Of a DNA stretch of 38,998 nt, positions 23,649-32,324 are shown one piece after another (within the stretch, counting starts at the first letter, position 1; each line of letters starts with the position of its first letter). The stretch is taken from positions 1 to 38,998 of the forward strand of contig DBNK01000023.1 in the NCBI GenBank assembly GCA_002298335.1, written 5' to 3'. The translations under genes were made by a program, and so were the position numbers. The DNA is from Thalassolituus sp. UBA674 (GTDB taxonomy: Bacteria; Pseudomonadota; Gammaproteobacteria; Pseudomonadales; Oceanobacteraceae). The notes beneath the pieces are model-generated. The model was not told the origin of the DNA and ran no database searches. It saw only the letters and a list, made by a program, of their open reading frames with translations.

Positions 23649-23654
23649 TATACT
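23649..23654 (+). promoter_or_regulatory. Candidate -10 element for typA
   Basis: TATACT lies about 75 bp upstream of the typA GTG start. No convincing -35 hexamer stands 17 bp upstream, so the call is tentative. Confidence 0.35.
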
Positions 23655-23727
23655 CCGCGCAAATTTTAACCGGACCCCGGATCCGCCAGTGGCAGCTTCT
23701 GTGGTCCTCAGCCTGAAGGCCACCGTT

Positions 23728-25542
23728 GTGATTGAGAACCTCAGAAACATCGCCATTATTGCCCACGTTGACCATGGTAAAACCACCCTGGTCGACAAGC
23801 TGCTGGAACAGTCCGGCACACTGGACCGTAATCAGGGCGGCGAACGCGTCATGGACTCCAACGATCAGGAGAAAGAGCGCGGCATTACCATTCTGGCGAA
23901 AAACACCGCCATCAAGTGGAACGACTACCGCATTAACATCGTAGACACCCCCGGACACGCCGACTTCGGTGGTGAGGTTGAGCGTGTGATGTCCATGGTT
24001 GACTCTGTGTGTCTGCTGGTGGACGCGGTTGACGGCCCTATGCCTCAGACCCGTTTCGTAACCCAGAAAGCCTTCGAACGTGGCCTGCGTCCGATCGTGG
24101 TTATTAACAAAATTGACCGTCCTGGCGCCCGTCCTGACTGGGTTATGGACGAAATCTTCGATCTGTTTGACCGTCTGGGAGCGACCGAAGAGCAGCTCGA
24201 CTTCCCGGTCATCTACGCCTCTGCCCTGAACGGTATCGCCGGTAACGATCCGGATGAGATGGCGGATGATATGACCCCGCTGTTCCAGATGATCGTGGAT
24301 CACGTACAGCCGCCAGCGGTTGAAATTGATGGCCCGTTTCAGATGCAGGTTTCGGCACTGGATTACGACAGCTTCGTCGGCGTTATCGGTGTTGGCCGTA
24401 TCACCCGTGGTCGTCTGAAGCCAGGTACTGACGTACAGCTGATCGACATCGATGGCAAAGTCCGTAAAGGTCGTATCCAGCAGGTGAAAGGCTTCCACGG
24501 TCTGAACCGTGTGGATGTTCCTGAAGCTACTGCCGGTGACATCGTCTGTATCTCCGGTATTGATGGTCTGAACATTTCCGACACCCTGTGTGCCGTCGGT
24601 AATGTAGAAGCCCTGCCACCACTGACTGTGGACGAGCCGACCGTAAGCATGACCTTCCAGGTGAACGATTCGCCGTTTGCCGGTAAAGAAGGTAAGTACG
24701 TCACCTCGCGTAACATCAAAGACCGTCTGGAGCAGGAACTGATCCACAACGTGGCGCTGCGCGTTGAAGACGGCGACAGCCCTGAAAAATTCAAGGTGTC
24801 CGGCCGTGGTGAACTGCACCTGTCAGTACTGATCGAAACCATGCGTCGTGAAGGCTTCGAAATGGCCATCGGTAAGCCAGAAGTGGTACAGAAAGAAGTG
24901 GACGGCGTTCTGCAGGAGCCTTACGAGCAGGTCGTGATCGACGTGGAAGAAGAGCACCAGGGTTCCATCATGGAAGAGATGGGTAACCGTCGTGCCGAGA
25001 TGACCAACATGGTACCGGATGGCAAAGGCCGTGTGCGTCTGGAGTTCATGGCACCTGCGCGTGGCCTGATCGGCTTCCGTGGTCTGTTCCTGACCCTGAC
25101 TTCCGGTTCAGGCATCCTGACCAACGTATTCGATCACTATGGTCCGATTCAGGCATCACTGGGTGCGACCCGTCATAACGGCGTACTGGTGTCCATGGTG
25201 GCGGGTAAGGCTCTGGCCTACGCCCTGTTCACTCTGCAGGATCGTGGCCGTCTGTTTATCGGTCCGCAGACCGAAGTCTACGAAGGCATGATCGTCGGTC
25301 TGCACAGCCGTGATAACGACCTGGTGGTTAACCCGACCAAGGCCAAGCAGCTGACCAACGTCCGTGCCTCCGGTACCGACGAAGCGCTGACTCTGACCCC
25401 GTTTGTGCGTCACACGCTGGAACAGGCTCTGGAGTTCATCGAAGATGATGAGCTGGTGGAAGTAACACCGACCAGTATCCGTCTGCGTAAGAAGCTGCTG
25501 ACTGAGAACGAGCGGAAGCGTGCGAAGCCAAAGAAAAGCTGA
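23728..25542 (+). CDS. typA: Ribosome-associated GTPase TypA/BipA
   Basis: A 604-residue translational GTPase (E. coli 607) that binds the 70S ribosome and aids assembly and stress adaptation. I use the GTG at 23728, giving MIENLRNIAIIAHVDHGKTT, the standard family N-terminus; GAAGG lies just upstream. G1 is AHVDHGKTT, G2 the EKERGITIL region, G3 DTPGHADFGGEV and G4 NKIDRPGARPDW. Later domains carry GVIGVGRITRGRLKPG and the EF-G-like segment EPYEQVVIDVEEEHQG. The C-terminal BipA-specific domain ends LRKKLLTENERKRAKPKKS. It is divergent from glnA, the classical arrangement, and ends at a strong terminator. Confidence 0.96.
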   Translation: MIENLRNIAIIAHVDHGKTTLVDKLLEQSGTLDRNQGGERVMDSNDQEKERGITILAKNTAIKWNDYRINIVDTPGHADFGGEVERVMSMVDSVCLLVDAVDGPMPQTRFVTQKAFERGLRPIVVINKIDRPGARPDWVMDEIFDLFDRLGATEEQLDFPVIYASALNGIAGNDPDEMADDMTPLFQMIVDHVQPPAVEIDGPFQMQVSALDYDSFVGVIGVGRITRGRLKPGTDVQLIDIDGKVRKGRIQQVKGFHGLNRVDVPEATAGDIVCISGIDGLNISDTLCAVGNVEALPPLTVDEPTVSMTFQVNDSPFAGKEGKYVTSRNIKDRLEQELIHNVALRVEDGDSPEKFKVSGRGELHLSVLIETMRREGFEMAIGKPEVVQKEVDGVLQEPYEQVVIDVEEEHQGSIMEEMGNRRAEMTNMVPDGKGRVRLEFMAPARGLIGFRGLFLTLTSGSGILTNVFDHYGPIQASLGATRHNGVLVSMVAGKALAYALFTLQDRGRLFIGPQTEVYEGMIVGLHSRDNDLVVNPTKAKQLTNVRASGTDEALTLTPFVRHTLEQALEFIEDDELVEVTPTSIRLRKKLLTENERKRAKPKKS

Positions 25543-25597
25543 TCTGAGCTATCTGCGTTGACGCTCAGCAGACCTGGTCATAGCTGAGTCTGATCGC

Positions 25598-25627
25598 ATA
25601 AAAAAACCGGCATCCGCCGGTTTTTTT
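25598..25627. terminator. Bidirectional terminator between typA and map
   Basis: AAAAAACCGGC-ATCC-GCCGGTTTTTT flanked by further A and T residues. It sits between the convergent typA and map genes and can serve both strands. Confidence 0.88.
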
Positions 25628-25643
25628 ATGTCTGAAATCCGGT

Positions 25644-26414
25644 TTATTTCTCTTCATCCCGCAAAGTAAGTACTTCCACACCGCTGCCGGTCACCAGCAC
25701 AGTATGCTCCCACTGCGCGGATAATTTGCGGTCTTTGGTGATGACGGTCCAGCCGTCGCGCATGAGTTTGGTCCGCGCGGTGCCCTGATTGATCATAGGT
25801 TCGATAGTGAAGGTCATGCCGGGCTTCAGGGTCATGCCGGTGCCGGGACGGCCGACGTGCAGTACCTGTGGATCTTCATGCATTTCGCGGCCGATGCCGT
25901 GACCACAGTATTCCCGTACCACTGAGTAGCCAGCTGCTTCGGCGTGGCTCTGAATGGCGTGGCCGATATCGCCCAGGCGTGCACCGGGCTTCACCGCATC
26001 AATGCCTTTCCACATGGCTTCGTAGGTGACACTGACAAGGCGCTCGGCCTCGGCACTGACCTGCCCGATGCGGTACATCTTGCTGGAGTCGCTGATGTAG
26101 CCATTTTTCTCCAGGGTGATGTCGAGATTCACGATGTCGCCGTCTTTCAGCACATCATCTCCGGACGGAACGCCGTGGCAGACAACGTGATTCACTGAAG
26201 AATTCAGCGAAAATTTAAAGCCATACTGGCCTTTGCTGGCCGGACGGGCCTGCAGGGTGTTGACGATAAAGTCTTCGACCAGGGTGTCGATTTCCAGGGT
26301 GGTCATACCGGCGTGCAGGGTTTCATCCAGCATGGCAAAGACGGACGCCAGCAGGCGACCGGCTTCACGCATGTGCTCAATGGCAGCCGGGGTTTTGATG
26401 ACGACATCGTTCAT
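25644..26414 (-). CDS. map: Methionine aminopeptidase, type I
   Basis: A 256-residue metallo-aminopeptidase removing the initiator methionine. Metal ligands are visible: the two Asp of NLDITLEKNGYISDSSKMY, His in GHGIGREMHEDPQV, Glu in TFTIEPMINQG and Glu in QWEHTVLVT. The segment SVNHVVCHGVPSGDDVLKDG is the family signature. It stands alone here rather than next to rpsB, as E. coli map does. The genome may therefore carry a second copy, and this one could be the accessory paralogue. The ATG at 26414 has AGGAG upstream, at somewhat long spacing. It converges with typA across a shared terminator. Confidence 0.93.
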   Translation of the reverse strand: MNDVVIKTPAAIEHMREAGRLLASVFAMLDETLHAGMTTLEIDTLVEDFIVNTLQARPASKGQYGFKFSLNSSVNHVVCHGVPSGDDVLKDGDIVNLDITLEKNGYISDSSKMYRIGQVSAEAERLVSVTYEAMWKGIDAVKPGARLGDIGHAIQSHAEAAGYSVVREYCGHGIGREMHEDPQVLHVGRPGTGMTLKPGMTFTIEPMINQGTARTKLMRDGWTVITKDRKLSAQWEHTVLVTGSGVEVLTLRDEEK

Positions 26415-26580
26415 AGCAGGGCTGAGCTCCTGTGCAGGGCTGGACGGACTGTTTCAGGTGATCGGGAGGAGATGTGTACAGATTGCGAACAGTCGACAGG
26501 CTACGTCAGCAGGGGCTGTCTGAACAGTCCTGCAGCCCGCTGTCTGACGGGATTGTCTGTTGCACTGTGTCTGAGTGGCT

Positions 26581-27963
26581 TCAGCGTGGTCGCAGCTGCA
26601 GGCGGATATTCTGATCGGGTTTGATGGTGATGTGCCCGATGGGCTGGGGATCACATCCTGCGACCGGCAGGATGTCAAAGTGGCTGACCACACTGGCGAT
26701 GATGAGAATGGCTTCCTGATTGGCAAACCCGGCGCCGATACAGACGCGCTCTCCGGCACTGAAGGGGTAGTAATAGTTGCGGATGGTGTCCTGTTGCTCC
26801 GGACAGGAAAAGCGTTCCGGATGGAACTCGTGGGTCTCCGGCCACTTGTCTTCGCGGCGGTGCAGCAGCCAGGGAATGACCACCACGGCGTCACCGGGTG
26901 TGATTTTTTTATCCCGTACTTTGACCGGGCAGGTGGCTTCGCGTACGAAGCCTCCGACCGGCGGATACAGGCGCAGGGTCTCACGGAAGACATCCGCTGA
27001 GGCTTTGAGTTTGCGGATATGACTGTATTCAATCACACCGCTGTCTGCCGTTACGCTGGCCACTTCTCTGCGGATCTGGTCCTGCAGGTGCGGGCAGCGG
27101 GCCAGAATATAAAATGCCCACGACAGTGTCGTGGCTGAGGTCTCATGTCCGGCGAGAAACAGCACAGCGATCTGATCGGTCAGCTCTTCCAGGGTGAAGT
27201 GACGTCCACTTTCGTCCTGTGACTGCAGCATGCCGCTGAGAATGTCATCGTGATCATCCTGGCCGCTGTTGTGGTAAGCCTCAAAGCGCGGACGGGCGTT
27301 GTCGCGGATGACACCGCGTATCGCCCGGGCAGAATCGTCCAGCAACCAGCGGAACCACTCCGGGCGCGCACCGATAAAAAACAGCGGCGACAGGCGTGCG
27401 ACGCGTTTCTGGTAGCGCGCAAAAGAGCGGAAGATCAGCGCTGACTCTTCTGCGGTCAGCGGTTTGGTGTAAATGGTGCGGAAGATGATGTCGGCGGTGA
27501 CGTAGGCCATCTCTTCGCTGATATTGAGCTGATTCTCTGGTGATGCCTGCAGTCGCTGCAGCAGCTGATTCACAGCCGACTGCATCATGGGGAATACCAG
27601 ACGGATGTGCGACAGGGTCAGTGCCTGCTCCATCATATCGCGCTGACGCCGCCAGACCGCGCCGTTGCTGATGAAAATACCATCACCCAACAGCAGGCGC
27701 AGCATGCGCTGCAGCACCGGGCCTTTCGGGTAGGCTTCGGCACCGGCTGAAAGAACGCTTTTCACTTCCGGTGCATCATTGATGATGAAGTAGCGTTTGC
27801 CGGGAATGCGGAAGGTGCCGCTTTTCATGCGGTAACTGTTGGCGAAAAAGACATTCAGCCAGGAACGGGTAAAGGCCCGGAAACGGCCAAGCAGATTCGG
27901 TCTGCTGGCTCTGGGGTCCGGGAAAGGCGGGGTGTAGCCGGGTTGTTGTTCCGGTTCCGTCAT
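26581..27963 (-). CDS. Cytochrome P450
   Basis: A 460-residue soluble P450 monooxygenase. The I-helix oxygen-binding motif is AGHETSATT (from residue 271). The K-helix ExxR is ETLR (328-331), followed by the meander FHPERF. The haem loop FSAGERVCIG carries the ligand Cys408. There is no N-terminal membrane anchor; the start MTEPEQQPGYTPPFPDPRAS is polar and Pro-rich. A ferredoxin and reductase must be supplied from elsewhere, because none is fused or adjacent. The substrate cannot be read from sequence; hydrophobic substrates (fatty acids, terpenoids, alkanes) are typical of related bacterial enzymes. Its start overlaps the stop of the upstream hydrolase-like gene by 4 bp (ATGA), so the two are translationally coupled. 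Confidence 0.93.
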   Translation of the reverse strand: MTEPEQQPGYTPPFPDPRASRPNLLGRFRAFTRSWLNVFFANSYRMKSGTFRIPGKRYFIINDAPEVKSVLSAGAEAYPKGPVLQRMLRLLLGDGIFISNGAVWRRQRDMMEQALTLSHIRLVFPMMQSAVNQLLQRLQASPENQLNISEEMAYVTADIIFRTIYTKPLTAEESALIFRSFARYQKRVARLSPLFFIGARPEWFRWLLDDSARAIRGVIRDNARPRFEAYHNSGQDDHDDILSGMLQSQDESGRHFTLEELTDQIAVLFLAGHETSATTLSWAFYILARCPHLQDQIRREVASVTADSGVIEYSHIRKLKASADVFRETLRLYPPVGGFVREATCPVKVRDKKITPGDAVVVIPWLLHRREDKWPETHEFHPERFSCPEQQDTIRNYYYPFSAGERVCIGAGFANQEAILIIASVVSHFDILPVAGCDPQPIGHITIKPDQNIRLQLRPR

Positions 27964-29057
27964 GTGTCCTGATACTTGCGGATGCTCTCCAGCAGGCTTT
28001 CAGGTCCGGCGGTCAGCCGGAAGAAGTCGTAATTCGCCGGGTAATCGCTGGCCATCAGATACTGGAAGTGCACTCTGAGTTTATTCTTCTTGATGATACG
28101 CCGGTATTTCTTCTCATCAAACAGGGTATGGAACTTCGGCGAGCGTAACTGGCTGATAAGTTGATCGGATTCCGGTTTCAGGCGGAAAAACGGGAAACAC
28201 ACGCCATCTGCCGGCGACGAATAATCCACATGCACCAGAGGGATGGTATCGGCGATTTCCGGCATGGTGGGGTACCAGGCGGTCGTCCACAGCAGGGCCG
28301 GGCTGACCTGGGCCAGAGTCACTACCGACAGCTGACGGCCTTTGAAGGCCGGACGTGAGGCCAGCTCGGCGAGCAGCATGTTGATCAGCGAAGAACCAAA
28401 GCAGTGGTTGACCAGCATGGCCTCGTCGTAGTCGCCATCGCGCAGGCTGGCTTCGACGATATCCGCCATCTCCGTCATACGCAGGCTGAACAGATCGGGT
28501 TCGTTGCCGATCTTGTAGTTGAAATTGAAGGACCGCAACAGCCACAGCAGGTTATAGCGGCGGTTGAGGCGGATATAAATCAGGCTGATGGCCGTGAGCG
28601 CAAGTACCAGTGACAGAGGACTCATGACCTGAATCAGCGTCAGCAACAGGGCCAGCGCCGTCGCGGCAACGGGCACCAGCAGAGACAGATAGCCCAGCCA
28701 CAGAGACACATACATCCCTTTGGAGGCCTTCCGGCAGCGCAGACGGAAGCCGTCCTGCCAGTACCAGGGAATGGCTTTGATGGTATCGGCCAGCACGCCG
28801 GCCAACGGGGTCTTCATGTATTCAGAAACCATGTCATCCCAGCTCAGAAACTGGTAAGTGGTTTCGGTGGTCTGGTCGTTTTCAGTGAAGCGGATGTTCA
28901 GACGGCTGCGCACAGCTTCTTCGGTTTCGATGCGGTAGTGGACGTCTTCAGCGTGCTGCTGCTTCTCGGCCTGATCGCGGTAAAGAGAGAGATAATGTCG
29001 GGCGCCGCGCGGGTCAAACCCGTGAAGATAGAATAACCGGCGTTTTCTGATTGTCAT
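27960..29057 (-). CDS. Membrane-anchored alpha/beta-hydrolase-like protein
   Basis: I use the ATG at 29057 (MTIRKRRLFYLHGFDPRGAR), preceded by GGAGAC, giving 365 residues. The N-terminal strand plus HGFDPRGARHYLSLY looks like the oxyanion turn of alpha/beta hydrolases. Residues about 116-163 form two membrane segments (MYVSLWLGYLSLLVPVAATA; LSLVLALTAISLIYIRL). Beyond them, AMLVNHCFGSSLINMLLAEL resembles a nucleophile elbow in which GHSxG is replaced by NHCFGS, putting Cys219 at the nucleophile position. I recognise no named family. The 4-bp overlap with the P450 gene means the two are made together, so it may act on the P450 substrate or product. Confidence 0.72.
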   Translation of the reverse strand: MTIRKRRLFYLHGFDPRGARHYLSLYRDQAEKQQHAEDVHYRIETEEAVRSRLNIRFTENDQTTETTYQFLSWDDMVSEYMKTPLAGVLADTIKAIPWYWQDGFRLRCRKASKGMYVSLWLGYLSLLVPVAATALALLLTLIQVMSPLSLVLALTAISLIYIRLNRRYNLLWLLRSFNFNYKIGNEPDLFSLRMTEMADIVEASLRDGDYDEAMLVNHCFGSSLINMLLAELASRPAFKGRQLSVVTLAQVSPALLWTTAWYPTMPEIADTIPLVHVDYSSPADGVCFPFFRLKPESDQLISQLRSPKFHTLFDEKKYRRIIKKNKLRVHFQYLMASDYPANYDFFRLTAGPESLLESIRKYQDT

Positions 29058-29203
29058 TCTGCGGTCTCCGGACAGCATCATTGAGAGTTGTCACTCAATC
29101 AGACGATCTTAGAGGACGCCTGTTCCTGATACGAGTCCACTTCCTACTTTCAGCTTACAATCTGGACGCACTTTTCCGATACGGGGCTGGCAGAGACAGT
29201 TTT

Positions 29204-29232
29204 TTGCGGCCCTCCCGGGCGTGGACTAGACT
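29204..29232 (+). promoter_or_regulatory. Candidate promoter for cupredoxin-EAL-globin set
   Basis: TTGCGG at 29204-29209 and TAGACT at 29227-29232, with 17 bp between, lie about 50 bp before the ATG at 29284. Both hexamers are imperfect. Confidence 0.35.
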
Positions 29233-29283
29233 TTCTATGAATACGTCATGACTTTACGACGCCACCGCAAACAGGGGAATGCT

Positions 29284-29948
29284 ATGAAGTCTGCAGGTTC
29301 TCCGGTGTACCATGCTGTTCTTCTTATCTGTCTGTTCGCCACCTCACTGCAGTTACGGGCAGAAACCGTCACCCTGAGCCTCACCGATCAGCATGGCAGA
29401 CCCTTATCCGGTGCCGTGGTGACGGTCATGACCGGCAGCCAGCCGGCGCGGCACCTCAGAACCGGGTGATGGATCAGATCGACCGCAGTTTTGTGCCTCA
29501 TGTGCTGGTGATCCACCGTGGTGACAAGGTGCTGTTTCCCAACAGCGACAACATCCGCCACCACGTTTACTCCTTCTCTGAGGCCCGGCCCTTTGAGCTG
29601 AAGCTCTATTCCGGTAAACCCGAAGCACCCGTGGATTTCAATCAGGCCGGCCTGGTGGTACTGGGCTGTAATATTCACGATCAGATGCTCGGCTACATCT
29701 ATGTGACCGATGCCCCGGTGTTCGGGGTCACGGATGCCCAGGGGCAGGTAACGCTGGACGTTCCTGCGGACAGCCATGACATCCGCGTCTGGCATGAACG
29801 CTACTCCGCGGATCAGACAGCGGTTCTGACGGTATCCCGGTCGCGCCTTGAACAGAACGGCTGGCTTCTGCAGGTTCCCCTGGCAGTAGCCCCTGCAGCG
29901 GCAATGCCAGAGGAGCATCAGGGTTTTGGCAACAAGATGCGGCACTGA
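29284..29948 (+). pseudogene. Cupredoxin-like 'methylamine utilization' protein, frameshifted
   Basis: The first frame (29284-29469) starts MKSAGSPVYHAVLLICLFAT, a Sec signal peptide after an AGGGG Shine-Dalgarno. It goes on ETVTLSLTDQHGRPLSGAVV and stops at TGA 29467-29469. The second frame (from 29466/29469 to 29948) continues the family without gap: MDQIDRSFVPHVLVIHRGDK, then FPNSDNIRHHVYSFSEARPF and VVLGCNIHDQMLGYIYVTDA. The His, Cys, His and Met of a type 1 copper site are visible in the second frame. A single missing base (for example GGGGTG reduced to GGGTG near 29464) would join the halves. Without the first half the copper domain has no export signal. A coupled TGATG stop/start is present, so two polypeptides are possible but unlikely to be functional. 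Confidence 0.75.
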
Positions 29949-29951
29949 AAT

Positions 29952-32324
29952 ATGAGTGTGTTGTCCGCGTTCAGTCTGCGCAGTCAGATTCTGGCTTTCA
30001 CCGTGGCACTGGTTACTGCCACCCTGGTGGCGGTTCTGGTCATGGTGTTGTTACGCAGCGACGATGCCATCCGGGATTCGGTAAACCGCAGTGTCGAGGA
30101 TGCCAGTGAGTCTCTGTCGCGGGTGATCATCTACCGGCAGAACCAGCTCGCCAGCAGTGCCGGTGTGCTGGTTTCCGACTTCGGCTTCAAACAGGCTGTG
30201 GCCACTGGCGATGCCGGAACGGTGGAGAGCATGCTGAATAACCATGGCCAGCGTATTGCCGCCGACGTGATGTTTATTCTCGACCTCCGCGGCCAGGTGC
30301 AGGTTTCCACCAGTGACGACATCGCTGCGGGGGACGCATTTGCGTATTCCGATATTGTTGAGCGGGCCGTGCAAGGGCGTGAATACGCCGACTTCCTGCT
30401 GCTCAATGGGCATCTGTACCAGATGGTGCTGGTGCCTCTGAGGACCCCCCGTATCAGCGCCATTGCCGGTATCGGTTTCCGTGTGCGGGCAGACAGAATC
30501 CGCGAAGTGCTGCCGGAAAATAATATTCATGTCACCTTCATCAGCCGTGAAAGCGACGGGCAGAAAATCATCTTATCGACGATCACTGACCCTCAGGAAG
30601 CCCGCGCTGCGATAGAGTCTCCGTCTAATCTGGAAACCCTGCTGAGCTTGCCATTTTCAGAACCTGAACCCTACCTCACCAGACGCATTCTGGCCGGTGA
30701 CCTGCTGTCACATAATATGGATGTGATGATTTCGGATGATCTGAGCGGCTTTTACCAGAGCTACGAACAGATCCGTAATCAGATACTGCTCCTGGCAGCC
30801 GTGTTTATTCTGATGGCTGTGTTCGGCAGTTCCCTTATTGCCCGCCGGCTGACCCGCCCGCTTGCGCAACTGGCCAACGCCACGCGTGGGTTTGCCAGTG
30901 GTAATTTTGGCCTGTCGTCGGTTATACGCTCTACCAACCGCGAAGTCAGCCGCCTTCTCAAGGCTTTTGCGCTGATGTCTGAAGAACTGAATGAACGTGA
31001 AGAAAAAATTATTTATCAGGCCACTCATGATTCTCTGACCGGAGCTCTGAACCGCGATGCAGTCACTCACCTGATCGAAAATATGGTGCAGCAGAACACC
31101 GCCTTTCTGCTGATCGGTGTACAGATTTCCGGACTGAAAAGTATCAACGAAAATTTCGGTATTGAAACCGGTGACCGCTACCTTCAGACCTTTGCTGACC
31201 GGCTGCGCGACAACAGCAATCAGGATTATCTGGCGCGTCAGTCGGCGGATGAATTCGCCATGATTATTCCCACGGCTGACGACTGCTCAGAGTCTGCACG
31301 GGACATGATTGTAAACGCCATTACCGGGCGGCTGTCGCAACCGATGCAGATTGAAGGTATCGGATTCAATCCGGATTTTTATACCGCCGTGCTGAGTTAC
31401 CCGGAACAGGCCGGTGATGCCCGTCAGGTCTGGCGGCGTTTCAGCATTGCACTGGAACACGCCATCACACATAACCAACGATTTTATATTTACGAAGACG
31501 GGCTGGATCAGGAACACATCCGTAAAACACGCATTCTGCATGACTTGAAAGCGACGCTGGCCGACAACCGCGGACAGCTGCGGCTTTATTACCAGCCTAA
31601 GCTGGATCTGAGTACGGGGAAAATCACCAAAGCGGAAGCCCTGATCCGCTGGATTCATCCGGAACTGGGATTCATACCGCCGGATTATTTTATCGCTCTG
31701 GCAGAGCAGACGCGCCTCATAAAATCGCTTACCCGCTGGGTTTTTCAGCAGGTACTGAAGGATCAGGAAGTATTTTCTGAAAACCGGATTAAATTACAGC
31801 TTTCAGTGAATATATCCGCTTCAGATCTGGTCGACGACGAGTTGAAACAGCATATTCAGGCGATGATGGATATTTATAATTTTCAGCCGCAGATGATCTG
31901 CCTCGAAATTACGGAGCGGGACATGATGACCGATGTCGACCGGTCAATCAGTTTGCTGAATCATTACCGTCATTCCGGTTTTAAAATTTCCGTTGATGAT
32001 TACGGAATCGGCTACTCTGCACTTTCAAAATTGTCCATTCTTCCTGTGGATGAACTGAAAATTGATAAAAGTTTTGTACTGAATCTGGACACCCGTGAAC
32101 AGGATCAGGTGATCGTCAAATCTACCATCGCGATGGCCCATGAACTGGGCATGCAGGTGGTGGCTGAAGGGGTGGAGAATTCTCAGACCCTTGATTGGCT
32201 GGGTACACATGGGTGCGATCTTGCTCAGGGCTATTTTATTTCGAAAGCCCTGCCGGTCAGCGAATTCATCAGCTGGTTTCATTCTCAACAACAGGCCGAT
32301 TCATGGATTTCCCACAGCGTTTGA
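29952..32324 (+). CDS. Membrane c-di-GMP phosphodiesterase with degenerate GGDEF
   Basis: A 790-residue inner-membrane sensor. TM1 (about residues 12-34) is followed by a periplasmic sensor of about 240 residues with Cache-like alternation, TM2 (279-296), a HAMP linker (297-350), GGDEF (351-515) and EAL (530-780). The GGDEF signature is SADEF (431-435), so cyclase activity is probably lost. The EAL domain is intact: EALIRW (562), LSVNIS, LEITERDM, VDDYGIGYSALSKL, ELKIDKSFV, VVAEGVE and QGYFISKAL. It should hydrolyse c-di-GMP in response to a periplasmic signal. It begins 3 bp after the cupredoxin stop and overlaps the DUF3034 gene by 22 bp, so they form an operon. The likely input is the periplasmic copper or haem proteins encoded beside it (inference). 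Confidence 0.88.
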   Translation: MSVLSAFSLRSQILAFTVALVTATLVAVLVMVLLRSDDAIRDSVNRSVEDASESLSRVIIYRQNQLASSAGVLVSDFGFKQAVATGDAGTVESMLNNHGQRIAADVMFILDLRGQVQVSTSDDIAAGDAFAYSDIVERAVQGREYADFLLLNGHLYQMVLVPLRTPRISAIAGIGFRVRADRIREVLPENNIHVTFISRESDGQKIILSTITDPQEARAAIESPSNLETLLSLPFSEPEPYLTRRILAGDLLSHNMDVMISDDLSGFYQSYEQIRNQILLLAAVFILMAVFGSSLIARRLTRPLAQLANATRGFASGNFGLSSVIRSTNREVSRLLKAFALMSEELNEREEKIIYQATHDSLTGALNRDAVTHLIENMVQQNTAFLLIGVQISGLKSINENFGIETGDRYLQTFADRLRDNSNQDYLARQSADEFAMIIPTADDCSESARDMIVNAITGRLSQPMQIEGIGFNPDFYTAVLSYPEQAGDARQVWRRFSIALEHAITHNQRFYIYEDGLDQEHIRKTRILHDLKATLADNRGQLRLYYQPKLDLSTGKITKAEALIRWIHPELGFIPPDYFIALAEQTRLIKSLTRWVFQQVLKDQEVFSENRIKLQLSVNISASDLVDDELKQHIQAMMDIYNFQPQMICLEITERDMMTDVDRSISLLNHYRHSGFKISVDDYGIGYSALSKLSILPVDELKIDKSFVLNLDTREQDQVIVKSTIAMAHELGMQVVAEGVENSQTLDWLGTHGCDLAQGYFISKALPVSEFISWFHSQQQADSWISHSV

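Noticed and set aside
23644..24819. 391-codon frame on the minus strand opposite typA
   Set aside because: Shadow of typA. The protein is rich in His, Asn and Val typical of antisense frames and has no family signature.
29466..29948. Second cupredoxin frame as an independent intact gene
   Set aside because: It begins mid-family without signal peptide, and the preceding frame supplies exactly the missing N-terminus. Treated as one frameshifted gene.
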